This document shows positions 30,791 through 41,099 of a stretch of DNA of 64,000 nucleotides, one piece after another. The notes under the pieces were generated by a model that was given only the letters and a program-made list of their open reading frames with translations, searched no databases and was not told the DNA's origin. The translations under genes were made by a program, and so were the position numbers. The number at the start of each line of letters is the position of its first letter. Position 1 is the stretch's first letter. Source of the stretch: Heterocephalus glaber (taxonomy: Eukaryota > Chordata > Mammalia > Rodentia > Bathyergidae); contig NW_004624778.1 in the NCBI RefSeq assembly GCF_000247695.1, positions 9,979,868-10,043,867 on the forward strand. Reading direction: 5' to 3'.

Positions 30791-32510
30791 GAGTCTAGAG
30801 AGATCTTTCCACATCTGCAAGAAGAATGCAGAGTAGAAGACAGGGCAGCCTCTCCTGCCCCTAAGTGGGAATTCTCCAGGGTGTGCATTCTGTCTCATTT
30901 GCTCATTTCTGTTTCCCCAGTGCCTGGCCCAGTAACTACTTGTGGGCTGAGGGGATGGCAGTTACAACCCTGTCTAAAGCAATGTTATGTGAATAAATGT
31001 GATTTTGCTGTGCTGTCAGCCAAGAACATCCTTCCTTCTCTAATCTTTGAAGCTGCTGGAGGAGCTTGCCTTCCTCTGTAGCCTGAATGTAAATGCCCCT
31101 AAGGCAAGGAACATCTCTCCTTGGCTTAGGTCTCCTTGGCCTTTCTGAGCAGAACTGAAGCAGTCACACGAAACAGTGGACTGCCTGCATGTGAGTCCCA
31201 CACTCTGTTCATAAACCTGTTTTCTGAGAACAAAAGCTTTTTGAGGATCTTCTTGGCCTCCTCAACGCCCTCCCCGCCCTGTGCCTTTCTACTCTAGCCA
31301 AGTTTGCTTGGGCCAAAAATCCACAATAGTTTACAGCATTAAACAGTACAGGTTTGGATGTGATATAACAAAGGTTGAAATGAACAGCTCCAGAGACGAT
31401 CACACACTCTAAAGCAACTAGAGAAGGGGCTCCTTTTGTGGGGTTCCCCAGAGCACCTTTCGTGATGCCTGTCTCACACATAGGTACGGGTGTCCCCTTA
31501 CATAAGTAAGGTGTCCGCTTGGGCTTGTGACTTCAGGCTGCCACCCTGACCCCTAATTATAAGATTCTCCCCTCCATTTTCTTCTTGATGCCTAGATTTT
31601 AGGATTGGTTTGCCATTGGGTTTTGTTTTCTTCAGAGGCAGCCACAGGGAAGGCTGGTGGCCCCATGGTGTCTCCTTTGGTGACTTTACAGGGTCATTTG
31701 GGTCAGCTCCGCCCTTAGGGCCTCCTCTGACAGTTTGTGCTCACAGCCTGCTCGGAGGTGGCCCTTTTGGAGGATCACATGGTTCCTGTAAGCATGGAAA
31801 CACTAGGAAAATCAGTTCAATAAGTTCTTCCAAGTCTCTTTTTTTCTGTGCTTGAGGCCCAAGGCCTCAGCAGGTGGCTGACTGATGGGCCAGGTTTCCG
31901 AGAACTTCAGGGTGGATAAAGAGCTCTGGCCCATGATTAAAGACAGCTGAGTCCTCTGGTTGAGGATAGGCCCCTCTCAGACTTTCTGAGGCCTTCTTCT
32001 CCCTCTGTGATGGTGGGGATCTCTGGGATTCCTTTTGCTTCTGATGCCCTCTCATATCTGGTTCTGATATTCCTGCTTTACCGCCTTCCCTGCATCTCCT
32101 GCCACTCCCTCTCTAGGTAGCTTCTTGCCTTCTTGTTAGAGGAGGGGAGTGGAGTTTCCTTGGGAGCTAGGTCTGGGTTGGAGAGGAGGCAGTGTGAATG
32201 GCAGGTGGCTCCATGCAGGCCTTGAGGCTCACATGTGGCCTCTTCAGAGACTCAAGTTCCCTGTCAGTGCTGCCCACTCATTCTTGGGTATGAGTCACAC
32301 ACCCAGGGGTTCTGATTTGGAGATGACCAATGTCTATCTCTAGAAGGAGACTTTTCTATACTAAGTGAGTAGAGATACTTATTTTGTCTCAAGAATGCTG
32401 GCTCTCCATACATATGGAAGCCTCCGAGTTTGAGATCTTGTTGGGTACTTTTTCATTTTATGACCTTAGGACATCTAACTTTATTTCTGGAGTCCCACAT
32501 CCGGTTTTTG
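30791..32510. other. Intron, no gene seen
   Basis: No repeat family recognised and no exon supported. Confidence 0.45.
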
Positions 32511-32710
32511 TTTTGTTTTGTTTTTATTTGCAGTACTGAGGATTGAGCCCAGAATCTTCATACTGAGCTACATTTTCATCTCTTTCTATGTTTTATTTTG
32601 AGACAGGCTCTAAGTTGCTAAGTTGCCCAGGCTGGGTTCAAACTTGTGATCCTCTTGCCTCTGCCTCCAAGAGTGTTGGGATTACAAGTGTGCACCACCA
32701 CACCCATTTG
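32505..32710 (-). mobile_element. B1-ID dimeric SINE
   Basis: Reverse orientation: ID half at 32527-32580 ('gcagtactgaggattgagcccag...actgagctac'), then B1 half at 32600-32708 ('gagacaggctctaagttgctaagttgcccaggctgg...ggattacaagtgtgcaccaccacaccc'). Confidence 0.85.
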
Positions 32711-34280
32711 GGTTCCATGTCTTTATTGAATAACACAAGCTCCAACTGTGGGGCTAGATTTACCTAGCACTATGGGATGTGGGCAGGGATTGGAATGACC
32801 ACAGGAGAGTTGTGAACCTGGGGATTGGCCCTGAAGGAAGTCACAGTTGTTTGTGAAGGATAGCTCACATCTTGTGAGCAAGTAATGGAGCCTAATTAAG
32901 AGAGCTCTGTGACATGTGCAAAGCAGGGAGAAACAAATGGGAACAATGGACATTGTCTCTTCTCCCTTGGTCCCCAGCCCAGCCCAGCCCAGCCCCAAGA
33001 GGACTTCCTGTTTTTCCTGAACAGCTCCCTCAGATGCTGAAGTTCATCTCTTGATGAGCCCAGAGAACTTGGCCAAGGGTCAGGAGAGTCACTCACTGGG
33101 CTTCTTGTGTTCTCACTGGATGGAACAGTAGTGTAGAGTGGGGAACTTCTTCAGAGGACTGTGGTTATTCAATGCAGTAGTCAGAGATAAGAACAGTAGG
33201 ATTCTGGAAAGTTTCTAACCTGGGAGAAAGGCATTTCTTTCTGAGACAGACTGGGCATAACTCTCCCTTGAAATCTTTCTCTACCCTTCTTGGTACTGAG
33301 ATTAGGTGAGTTCATTTTTTATCACTCACGCATTTATTTACTTAGCACACATATATGGGCTGGCCATCATAAGTCAGGGAAGCAAGAGTAAACAAAACTG
33401 TCTCAGAGAGAGATCTAAGTTGAGTAAAAAGGCCCCCTATGTCCTGCTGGAAAGAAAATGCTTTCTAGCACTGGCTTAGGGCCCAGCCCTCCCATTGGGC
33501 TTCTGGGATTCACACCAAGAGGAAATGCATCATATACTTAATTTACAAGAAAAGGGAAATAAATCACCAAGCAAAACAACACTATGAACCTTACAAAGCA
33601 AACACAACAGGAAGACACTGAGGCTAAGTGGATGAAAGGCCCCTGCTAGGCTGCCTGTCTGCTGGGGGATGTGGGATTTCTCCTTACAGTTGTAGAGTTT
33701 GGGGAGTTTCCCTGGAGCCTTATGGGATATTTAGCTTCTCATTCAACCAGTTCAATCCTGCTTTCTCTCCCATTCCTGGCTGTCATACCTGGCTCTCCAG
33801 ATGTTGGGTAAACAAGAAGATCCCTGAGGTTTCCATCTGGCTTAAAATTCAATAATTCAGAGATTTCTAGGAGTCTGGGACTGGAGCTCAAATTGGGAGG
33901 ATTGTGTTAATGTTAAGCATGAGTGATAGGGAACAATTTGTCTAGAGTAGTGATGTGGAAAGGCAGCAGGCTCTTGCTTAGCAGAGAAGTGGCTCTGGGT
34001 CTGTTCATCAGTGCCAAAGCCTTCGCTCACTTTCTGTGAAGAAGGGTAGAGTTGGTTACTGAAGGGCAGAGGAGTCTCATAATCAGATAGTTTCAATGAA
34101 AAGGTAGACCTGAGTCTGAGTTCTAAAACCCACCTTGGTTAAAATTTTTGAGAAAGTTCTGTTTTTATGACGTTCGGCACCATACTCTACCAAACTGGTC
34201 TTGGCTTCTCACCAGCAATCTGTGACCTTGAACTACAGTCAAGACCATACCCAGACCTCTGGATATCAGGTTAGAGGTAT
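32711..34280. other. Intron, no gene seen
   Basis: Contains a short (CAGCC)n run at about 32975-32996. Otherwise nothing recognisable. Confidence 0.45.
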
Positions 34281-34282
34281 GG

Positions 34283-34455
34283 TTCTCAAGCCTTCTTGGA
34301 CACTGGAATCTATACAGTGCTTTGAATAAGTCAGATTGCTGGGTTCCACTCCTTGATATTCAGTACAGCTGGGCTGGGGTGGGGCAGGGATTTGTACTTT
34401 AACCATCCTCTACATAGTTCTGTTTTCCAGTGAAGGATGAGAACCACTTCCTAAG
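34283..34455 (+). mobile_element. MER5A-like (hAT-Charlie) transposon
   Basis: It starts 'atggttctcaagcc', passes 'agattgctgggttccactcc', a 'ggctggggtggggcagggatttg' block, and ends 'gatgagaaccacttcc'. The terminal inverted repeats (GGTTCTCAA / GAGAACC) are visible. Confidence 0.75.
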
Positions 34456-34461
34456 GTCAAT

Positions 34462-34620
34462 GACTCTCCATGTGTGATCTCCTAGGTAGCACCCTCACCT
34501 GGGGACTTTCCTGGGCCTCTCCCAGAGCTATTGAATTAGAATCCCTTGGTGCACTTGAGAATCCATATGGTTAATTCTGATGCACAGTAATAGTGGAAAA
34601 CCAGGGCTCTAGAGCTCATC
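34462..34620 (-). mobile_element. MER5-like transposon, opposite orientation
   Basis: 'caatgactctccatgtgtgatctcctaggtagcaccctcacctggggac' and 'ggttaattctgatgcacagtaa' match the other end of MER5. It is immediately adjacent to, and inverted relative to, the copy at 34283-34455. Confidence 0.55.
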
Positions 34621-35245
34621 TGCTTCTTTGGACAACTTCCATGAGCCCTTTTGCTGAAGCAAAGAAGTCCTTCCCAGGCTAAGTTTATTGGAAAACCACT
34701 AAGTGGGTCATTCTCAGACATAAGTTGGGCCTGCCTGCCTACATCTATCTGTTGGCTGAGAATGGATTAGGGTATGCCTGCAGAGAGAATAAAATACGTT
34801 AGATGAAGCACACACTCTTCCTCCCTCTGCCTTCCTTCCTACCCCTCCTTTCTCCCCACATTACCATCTTAAACACTCAGGGCCTTTGGGTAGGAAACTA
34901 GCATTTCCAGGACAAGCCCTGGTCATGGGATCCAGGAGCAGGAAGCACCCCATGAGTGTCTCCAACTTCCGGTGGGCAGAGATATTGAGTTACCTTGGTC
35001 AAAGTGTGGCCTGGGCTTTGTCCCTGGCTTCTTGGGCCATGTAAGAGAGACTGGCTGGACTTCATCCTAAGGTGGTTGAATTCTGTTCTCTTCAGTGCAA
35101 CTCTGTGGAGTTGTGTCTTGTTCAGTTGTATAGTGAGTCATGAGGAAGTTACTTTGTGCCAGGCCTGGCTGTGAATAAAGAAGGGAGACAGCGAGTGTGT
35201 ACTGTCTACTGTGAGGTTTGAGATCATACCCTGGGGTGGGAATAT
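34621..35245. other. Intron, no gene seen
   Basis: No repeat family or exon recognised. Confidence 0.45.
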
Positions 35246-35249
35246 CTAC

Positions 35250-35440
35250 TCTCAAACCCCAGCTTTGCCATTCACTAGTTATGTGACCTTGAGCAAGTTG
35301 TTTGACCTCTTTGACCCTCAACGCCCTCATGTTTAAAATGAGATGATGATAACATAGGGATGTTGGGAGAACTTAGAGGAGTTAATACATGTAGAGTTTA
35401 GAATAGCACATGACACATAGTAATGCTAAACTATCATCAT
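35250..35440 (+). repeat. MIR SINE, nearly full length
   Basis: 'cccagctttgccattcactagttatgtgaccttgagcaagttgtttgacctc' through 'ttaatacatgtagagtttagaatagcacatgacacatagtaatgc' covers most of MIR. Confidence 0.85.
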
Positions 35441-35449
35441 TTCTATATT

Positions 35450-35620
35450 CCAGGCACTGTGGTACCTACTTGTTTTTTTTTTAATATCATTTAATCATGT
35501 GATTTAGTGTTATACTGAGTGAGATACCTACGGTCTAGAGAAATGAAGCTATCTGACCAAGTTCACCCAACTGAGTGGCAGAATAGGGTTTGAATCCAGG
35601 CTTCTGTGACCTGAAAGTCT
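35450..35620 (-). repeat. MIR SINE
   Basis: 'ccaggcactgtggtacct', then 'cacccaactgagtggcagaatagggtttgaatccaggcttctgtgacc' match MIR in reverse. It lies tail to tail with the previous copy. Confidence 0.7.
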
Positions 35621-35688
35621 ACTCCCTTCAATGTGGATACCATTTGGGAAATAAGAAATCTGTCATTGTATCAAGAAGGAAGGTGTGG

Positions 35689-35832
35689 GGCCAGAGATGT
35701 AGCTCAGTGGCTCTGCTCCTGCCTGGGAAGTTCAAGGTCCTGAGTTCAATCCCTGGTACAAAAAAAAGAAGAAGGAGAAGGAGAAGAAGAAGGAGAAGGA
35801 GAAGGAGAAGGAGAAGGAGAAGAAGCAGCAGC
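35689..35832 (+). mobile_element. ID-like SINE with (GAAGGA)n tail
   Basis: SINE body 35689-35760 ('ggccagagatgtagctcagtgg...gagttcaatccctggtac') is followed by A's and then a GAA/GGA microsatellite (35768-35832). The 9-bp repeat AAGGTGTGG at 35680-35688 and 35833-35841 flanks body plus microsatellite, so the microsatellite grew from the SINE tail. Confidence 0.85.
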
Positions 35833-35982
35833 AAGGTGTGGATGTTCATACCCTTGAGCCACCTGGGGAGTATTCAAGATGGCAGCATCCCCATGGGGTG
35901 GGGCTGAGGCAGGGACAAACTTTGCAAGGACTTGGTGGAAGAGCAGGAAAATAAAGCTGAGAAAAGGGGGAGGTAGAAGCCT

Positions 35983-36029
<47 letters not shown>
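35983..36029. repeat. (GT)n microsatellite
   Basis: About 23 GT units with one TTT interruption. Confidence 0.95.
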
Positions 36030-36669
36030 TTACACATATGCTAGGAGAAGACAGGACTGGGAGAAAGCAGTGTACAGTGTAGGAAGAAGGGGGTCAGACA
36101 GGACAGCTTCCAGGAAATGGTTGAGGGTCAGGGGAGGTGACAGAGGCCTCAGAATCCCTCCACTGGACAGTGAGGTGTTGTTCCCCTCCCTCACCCCGAT
36201 ACACAATTTAGCCAGATGATTTGGGCCTGGGAACACCTCCTTTGTGAGATGGGGTTGGTTTTCTAGGCCACCTCACTTTGTTCTGTCCAGCTTTTCTTCC
36301 AGGTTCCAGTGGATAAAGTAAAACTTCACATGCACATCCTATGAGGCTAGGGAGATTTTGTTTAATTTCTCTTCCTAAATCTTTGTGTCAAGGTGTGGCC
36401 CAGGCTCCCTTGGGCCCATCTACTACAAATTAACACCAAGAACCCATTCCTGAGAGAGCTCCTGGCCCTCTACCCATCCCTCTGACCCCAGACTTGGAGA
36501 TGATTCTGAAAGGGCCTTTGGAGACAGGAGTTTCTGATAGGACTCCCTGAAGAGGAAGAAGCTAAAAAAAGGCCTTGCCACTCCTCTTCCCCCAGAGCAT
36601 CTTTCCAGGGTCATCTACTCATTGGGATTCCCACTTTCTGCCCTGCTCTGACAGAAGGAAGAAATCAAA

Positions 36670-36802
36670 CAACTAGCATTTGTGAGGACTTTCAATGCAG
36701 CATATTTGTCTTGTGCTAAGGGGTTCACATCTTGTCCTTATCCTCATGGTGAAGGGTAGGGAGACAGTATTATTTCCATTTTACAGACAGGAAAATTTAC
36801 CT
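36670..36802 (-). repeat. MIR SINE, interrupted
   Basis: 'ttatttccattttacagacaggaaaa' is the MIR core in reverse. It is cut by the B1-ID insertion at about 36803. Confidence 0.6.
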
Positions 36803-36992
36803 GGACACAGTGGCACACACACCTGCAGTCCCAGCTACTTGGGAGGCTGATGAAGGAGGATTTCAAGCTCAGGGCCAACCTGAGCAACTTAGTGAGACCT
36901 TTTCTCAAAAAAAAAAAAAAAAATGCTGGGATGTAGCTCAGTGGTAGAGAGCTTGTTTAGTATGTGCAAGGCCCTGGGTTCTATCCAGGTAT
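36803..36992 (+). mobile_element. B1-ID dimeric SINE
   Basis: B1 half 36803-36905 ('ggacacagtggcacacacacctgcagtcccagctacttgggaggct...gtgagacc'), an A17 linker, then an ID half to about 36992 ('gctgggatgtagctcagtggtagagagcttg...gccctgggttctatcc'). Confidence 0.85.
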
Positions 36993-37060
36993 TAAGAAAG
37001 GAAGGAAAGAAGTAATGATGGGAGAGAGAGAGAGAGGGAGGGAAAGAGATGGAGCAAGAA

Positions 37061-37128
<68 letters not shown>

Positions 37129-37143
37129 GAAAAGAAAGTGGAG
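36993..37143 (+). repeat. Polypurine tract with (GAAA)n microsatellite
   Basis: About 150 bp that is almost all purine, ending in roughly 20 GAAA units (37055-37138). It begins directly at the 3' end of the B1-ID SINE, so it probably expanded from the SINE tail. Long mirror-symmetric polypurine runs can form triplex DNA. Confidence 0.9.
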
Positions 37144-39830
37144 GCCTCAAAATAATTTTTCTGTTCTTGGTTTAGGGAAAAAAAATCATGTTTAGACTCA
37201 AGATTGGAGGATGTGCCTGGCCCTTCTCCATCTCTGATCCTTGACAGTCAAGTGTGGCTGAGGACTCTGCCCCATGCCAAGTGCTAAGAGGATCTAGGAC
37301 CAGGATATGATGTCATCTCTGTCATTCTCTCAGGCCACCCTCTTGGTGGCAAAACTCAATGGACAATTGTGATGTGACAGGATCACACCTGGCAGCAGGA
37401 CATCCCAGAGAGCAATGGGAGGACAAGGCCCATGAGCTGTTGGAGCGTAGGGAGCAAAAGTTCAGTGGGGGACTTTGGGAGACTAATGGGAATTGGATAC
37501 AAGAAAGGGGCACATTCTGGGGAGGTGGGGTCAGGAAGACAGGAATGAACCTAGCACGTCCCTGGCCAGCAAGGGGGCCCATTGCAGGGAGGACCATGGG
37601 ATTCAGCACAGGGGGCAGGGTGGCACAGGCTGGGCCAGGAAGGGGGACCTGACAATGAAACTCCATCTGAAGGATAACTCAGACCCATGCTTAGTCCTCA
37701 GTGCTCTCTAGTTAAGGGAGCAGTTACAGAAGATACAATATTTTGGAAAGATTTACAACAAAAAGAGGGTTTTGGACAAATAGGTTCTTTATGATGGTTA
37801 GATGATGTCAAGGGCATCAGCCCCCATCTGGCATCTCATTCCCAGCAGGCAGCAGCTAGTGACTAGAGACTGCTGGTAGGTCCTCAAAAGCTGGAGTGTG
37901 GCACTCCTGGTCCTCACACAGGGCCCTTCAGGGAGTGCTGATCAGGGCAGCAGGGTGGAGAAAGCATGGCTGGGATACGGGTGCTGAGATGTGCTGCCAC
38001 TGCCCCTGCTTGCTGTGCATCTTTAGACAAAGCCACCCCAGTCCTTCGATGGTGCCACCCTTGCTCAGCTAGGAGCCCTAAGCCTGCCACCACACCCCCA
38101 GAGGTCCCCACGGGACCCCGTGCAATAGTGCACAGGGAAGCCTGGAAAAGGTACTTTGTGACATCAAGGGCACTCTTGTTATCTCCATCTTCCCTGTGTG
38201 GGGCCACTATTAGACACCCTCCAAGCTCATCCCTCATGCGTCACTCTAACTGATTGCCAACCTGGAAGAGTCACCATATGGAGAACCAAGCCCACGTTAC
38301 CACACTAGCATGCAGTTGTCTGGATTCCAAGCCCAGGTCGGGCGTTAGTAGACTGGCTTGAGGGGTTTCAGGGCGGGGGGTCTCCTCTTGGGACTTGGAG
38401 GTGGGTAGCAGAGGGAAGGAGCTGAACTTTGTCCTACTTGGGCTGCAGGAACAAAAATTTTCTGTTGCCTCTGGGTGAGCTATTTTACCAGCACTGTTAC
38501 ACCCCGTGTATTTTGAAAGGCCCAAATCCACATTTCTCTCATTCTGACTGTACTGCAGCGCTATTATGTAAAGGCTGTGTGGTGTCCAAGAAGCCACTGG
38601 GGGCACAGGAGAAAGGAGCTTTCTCATCGAAGCACCTTCTACTCTCCCTTTGTTTTCCACAGCCTCCTAATTGGCACTACCATCATGCCTGGTGACTGAG
38701 GGGACCCTGCTGCTTGGAAACCTGGAGCTGCGTGTGTGTATGTGGGGTAGAAGGATAATGCAAAGGGTGGGAGAAACTCTCTGCAGGTGACAAGAGGGTC
38801 CCCTCAGTCTTCTCATTCCACACACCAAGGTGAGGAGAAGAGCCTCTGCCCCATGCATGTCCCCCTCCTCAGAACTCCCAGGAGGGTGTCTTCTCCATCA
38901 GGAGCCTCCAGCAGGTTCCAGGGCCTAGAGTTTGACACTATTACTGGGAATGATAACAGTGCACGTCTCCAGAGCTTGGAGTTCTTGCTAAGGTTCCACT
39001 GGGGTCGTTCACCCTGAGAGTTACGGGGAAGGGAGCTGATGTGCCAGGGAAAGTGAGGGTAAGAGCAGGATCAAGGGATTGGGCTAGAGTAGCGCAGTGA
39101 CTAGTGGGTTCTCTTCAGGCCTCTTGAGCCACAGCGCCGTCCAGAGGCCTGGGGAAGAAGCACTGGCCTAGCTGGGTGCATCCCAGAGTGGTCACTGTGA
39201 CGGACGCTTCTCTGGCTGGGGATGACCCCTTGAAAGGGATCTAGTGATGAGAGAGCCAGTGTCCGGACAAGGAGGGCCCCTGCTGACTCAGGATGAGTGG
39301 CTCCATGGGCTCTATGGACAGCACAACACCAAGATGACACTTGAGTGACCCTGTATGGGCCTTCCCAGGACTGACCCACATAAGTATCTCCGAGGGAACA
39401 GGGAAGTTTTTTATCTGCATCACACATGTCGGGAAGCAGAGTTCAGTGTGTCTCTGTGCCCAAGGGAGCAGAGAGGGGACTCACTGGGCCTCAGCCCTGC
39501 CCAGTGCCCCTGAGCCCCCTGGCAGCTGCCTGCTTTCCCAGAAGCAGATGGACGGTGACTCCCACAAAGGGGCTGTGTGGTGCGCGTGCTGCGGTTCCCA
39601 TGGCAAACCTAGGTCTTGTGTGTTTCTAATTACTCCTGGTGTTCTTTTCTTCCTGCTGTGTGAGTGCAGCCAGGCTGTCCCCCACTTCCCCTCCCACCAA
39701 GAGTCCCCAAATGGAGCCCTTCTCACAAACAAGGACACTGGGCCTAGGCAACTAATACGGGTCACCAAAAGACTGGGGCAGCCAGCTGACTTATTCTGCG
39801 AAAATAGTTTTATCATAGTAAGATATATTT
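37144..39830. other. Intron, no gene seen
   Basis: Unique-looking. The part at about 38440-38600 lacks repeats and has a CGCTATTATGTAAA-type motif run, a weak regulatory candidate. A 182-codon frame (39341-39889) ends in the SINE below and is not protein-like. Confidence 0.4.
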
Positions 39831-39846
39831 TATATATATATATATA

Positions 39847-39948
39847 TTTTTTTTTTCTTTTTTCTTTTTTTTTTTGGACCAGGGATTGAACTCAGGATCT
39901 TATACTTACAAGGCAGGCGGTGGAACCACTGAGCTAAATTCCTGGCTC
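39847..39948 (-). mobile_element. ID-like SINE
   Basis: Poly(T), then 'ggaccagggattgaactcaggatc...ccactgagctaaattcctgg', the reverse of the ID-like monomer. A (TA)n run (39830-39848) abuts the T tract. Confidence 0.8.
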
Positions 39949-39969
39949 AATTTTTGTATGTTTTTAATC

Positions 39970-40183
39970 TTTTTTTCCAGTATTTGAGATTGAACCCAGG
40001 GCCTTCCTTCTAAGCTCCATTCCTAGGCTGTTCTTTTTCCTTTTCCTTTTCCCTTTTTTCTTTTTATTTTGAGACAGGGTCTGGATAAGTCACCAAGTTG
40101 CCTAGGCTGGGCTCAAACTTGCAATCTTCCCCCTTCAGGCTCCCAGAGTGTTGGGATTACAGGTGTCCACCACCAGGTCCAGC
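39970..40183 (-). mobile_element. B1-ID dimeric SINE
   Basis: ID half 39970-40029, a T/C-rich linker, and B1 half 40071-40183 ('gagacagggtctggataagtcaccaagttgcctaggctggg...gggattacaggtgtccaccacc'). A weak 8-bp repeat TTTTAATC flanks it (39962-39969, 40188-40195). Confidence 0.8.
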
Positions 40184-40187
40184 TCGA

Positions 40188-40625
40188 TTTTAATCATTTT
40201 TAAGTGCCACAATTCAGTGGCATTTCTGGGGATGGTGGTACACACCTGTAATCCCAGCACTTGGGAGGCTAAGGCAGGAGGAATCCTGCAAGTTCAAGGC
40301 CAGCCTGGACTACATGGTGAGTTCAAGGCCAGCCTAAACCACATAGTGAGACCCTGTCTCAAAAACTAACAACAACAAAAACAATTCAGTGGGATTGAGT
40401 ACATTCACAATGCTGTGCCACCTTCTCTACCGTCCATCTCTAGAACTCTTTTCATCATCCCAAACTGAAACTTCCCACCCAATAAACACTTAACTACTCA
40501 TGCCTTTCTCCCTAGCCCCTGATAACTTTTGTTCTACTTTCCATCTTTATCAATTTGACCCCTCTAAGTGCCTCATGTACATGGAATCATACAGGACTAT
40601 TCCCTTTTTGTCCGGTTTATTTCAT
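40188..40625 (-). repeat. Ancient LINE-1 3'UTR, split by a B1
   Basis: 'gccacaattcagtggcatt' before the B1 and 'gattgagtacattcacaatgctgtgccacc...actctt...ctgaaac' after it match the old L1 3'UTR in reverse. The later '...catgtacatggaatcatacagg' is also typical. Confidence 0.7.
40225..40380 (+). mobile_element. B1 SINE with 29-bp internal duplication
   Basis: The 7SL-derived B1 body runs from 'ggggatggtggtacacacctgtaatcccagcac' to 'gagaccctgtctc' and an A-rich tail. Two consecutive 29-bp units beginning AGTTCAAGGCCAGCCT occupy 40291-40319 and 40320-40348, the known rodent B1 duplication. The target-site duplication (about 16 bp with one mismatch) is at 40209-40224 and 40381-40396. Confidence 0.9.
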
Positions 40626-41034
40626 TGCTGGGCACTGGTAACTTCTTGAGTATCCAACTTCCAGTACCTGAGATTCTGGGGCTCTGAGGCCAGCCTACAT
40701 CCTGAGATGGACACTTGTGAGGGGCCAGCAGCCAAGGGTGGAGAGAGGATGGAAAGCAAGAGCTCCCCTGGGGAGGCCAGGTGTCCTTCCTCAGGGACCC
40801 AGCACCTTCTCCCCAGCCCGCCATCTCTGGTGTTGGAAACCCCAGAACCAGCCCCATGGTGGAGATGGAAGGAAAGGGATGAAGGAAGACTGCACAGGGG
40901 GTAAACCCAGCCCACTCAGTTCCTTCCTCCTTCTGAAACAGATCTGTAATAGAGAACAGTTTTGATTCTTGAGAAGAAACACGTGCCTTATATCCTTGGC
41001 CGTGTGTTGCAGTGTGGAGAAGCCTTGGTCATGG

Positions 41035-41095
41035 TGGTCTTCAGAGGCTCAGTTTCCCCATCTGTAAAACGAGGACAATGCTATCACTGCCTGCC
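41035..41095 (+). repeat. MIR SINE fragment
   Basis: 'gaggctcagtttccccatctgtaaaacgaggacaatgctatcactgcctgc' is the MIR core. Confidence 0.65.
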
Positions 41096-41099
41096 ACTC

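Noticed and set aside
35628..35907. Frames giving poly-Arg or poly-Leu proteins
   Set aside because: They are translations of the GAA/GGA microsatellite and the SINE tail.
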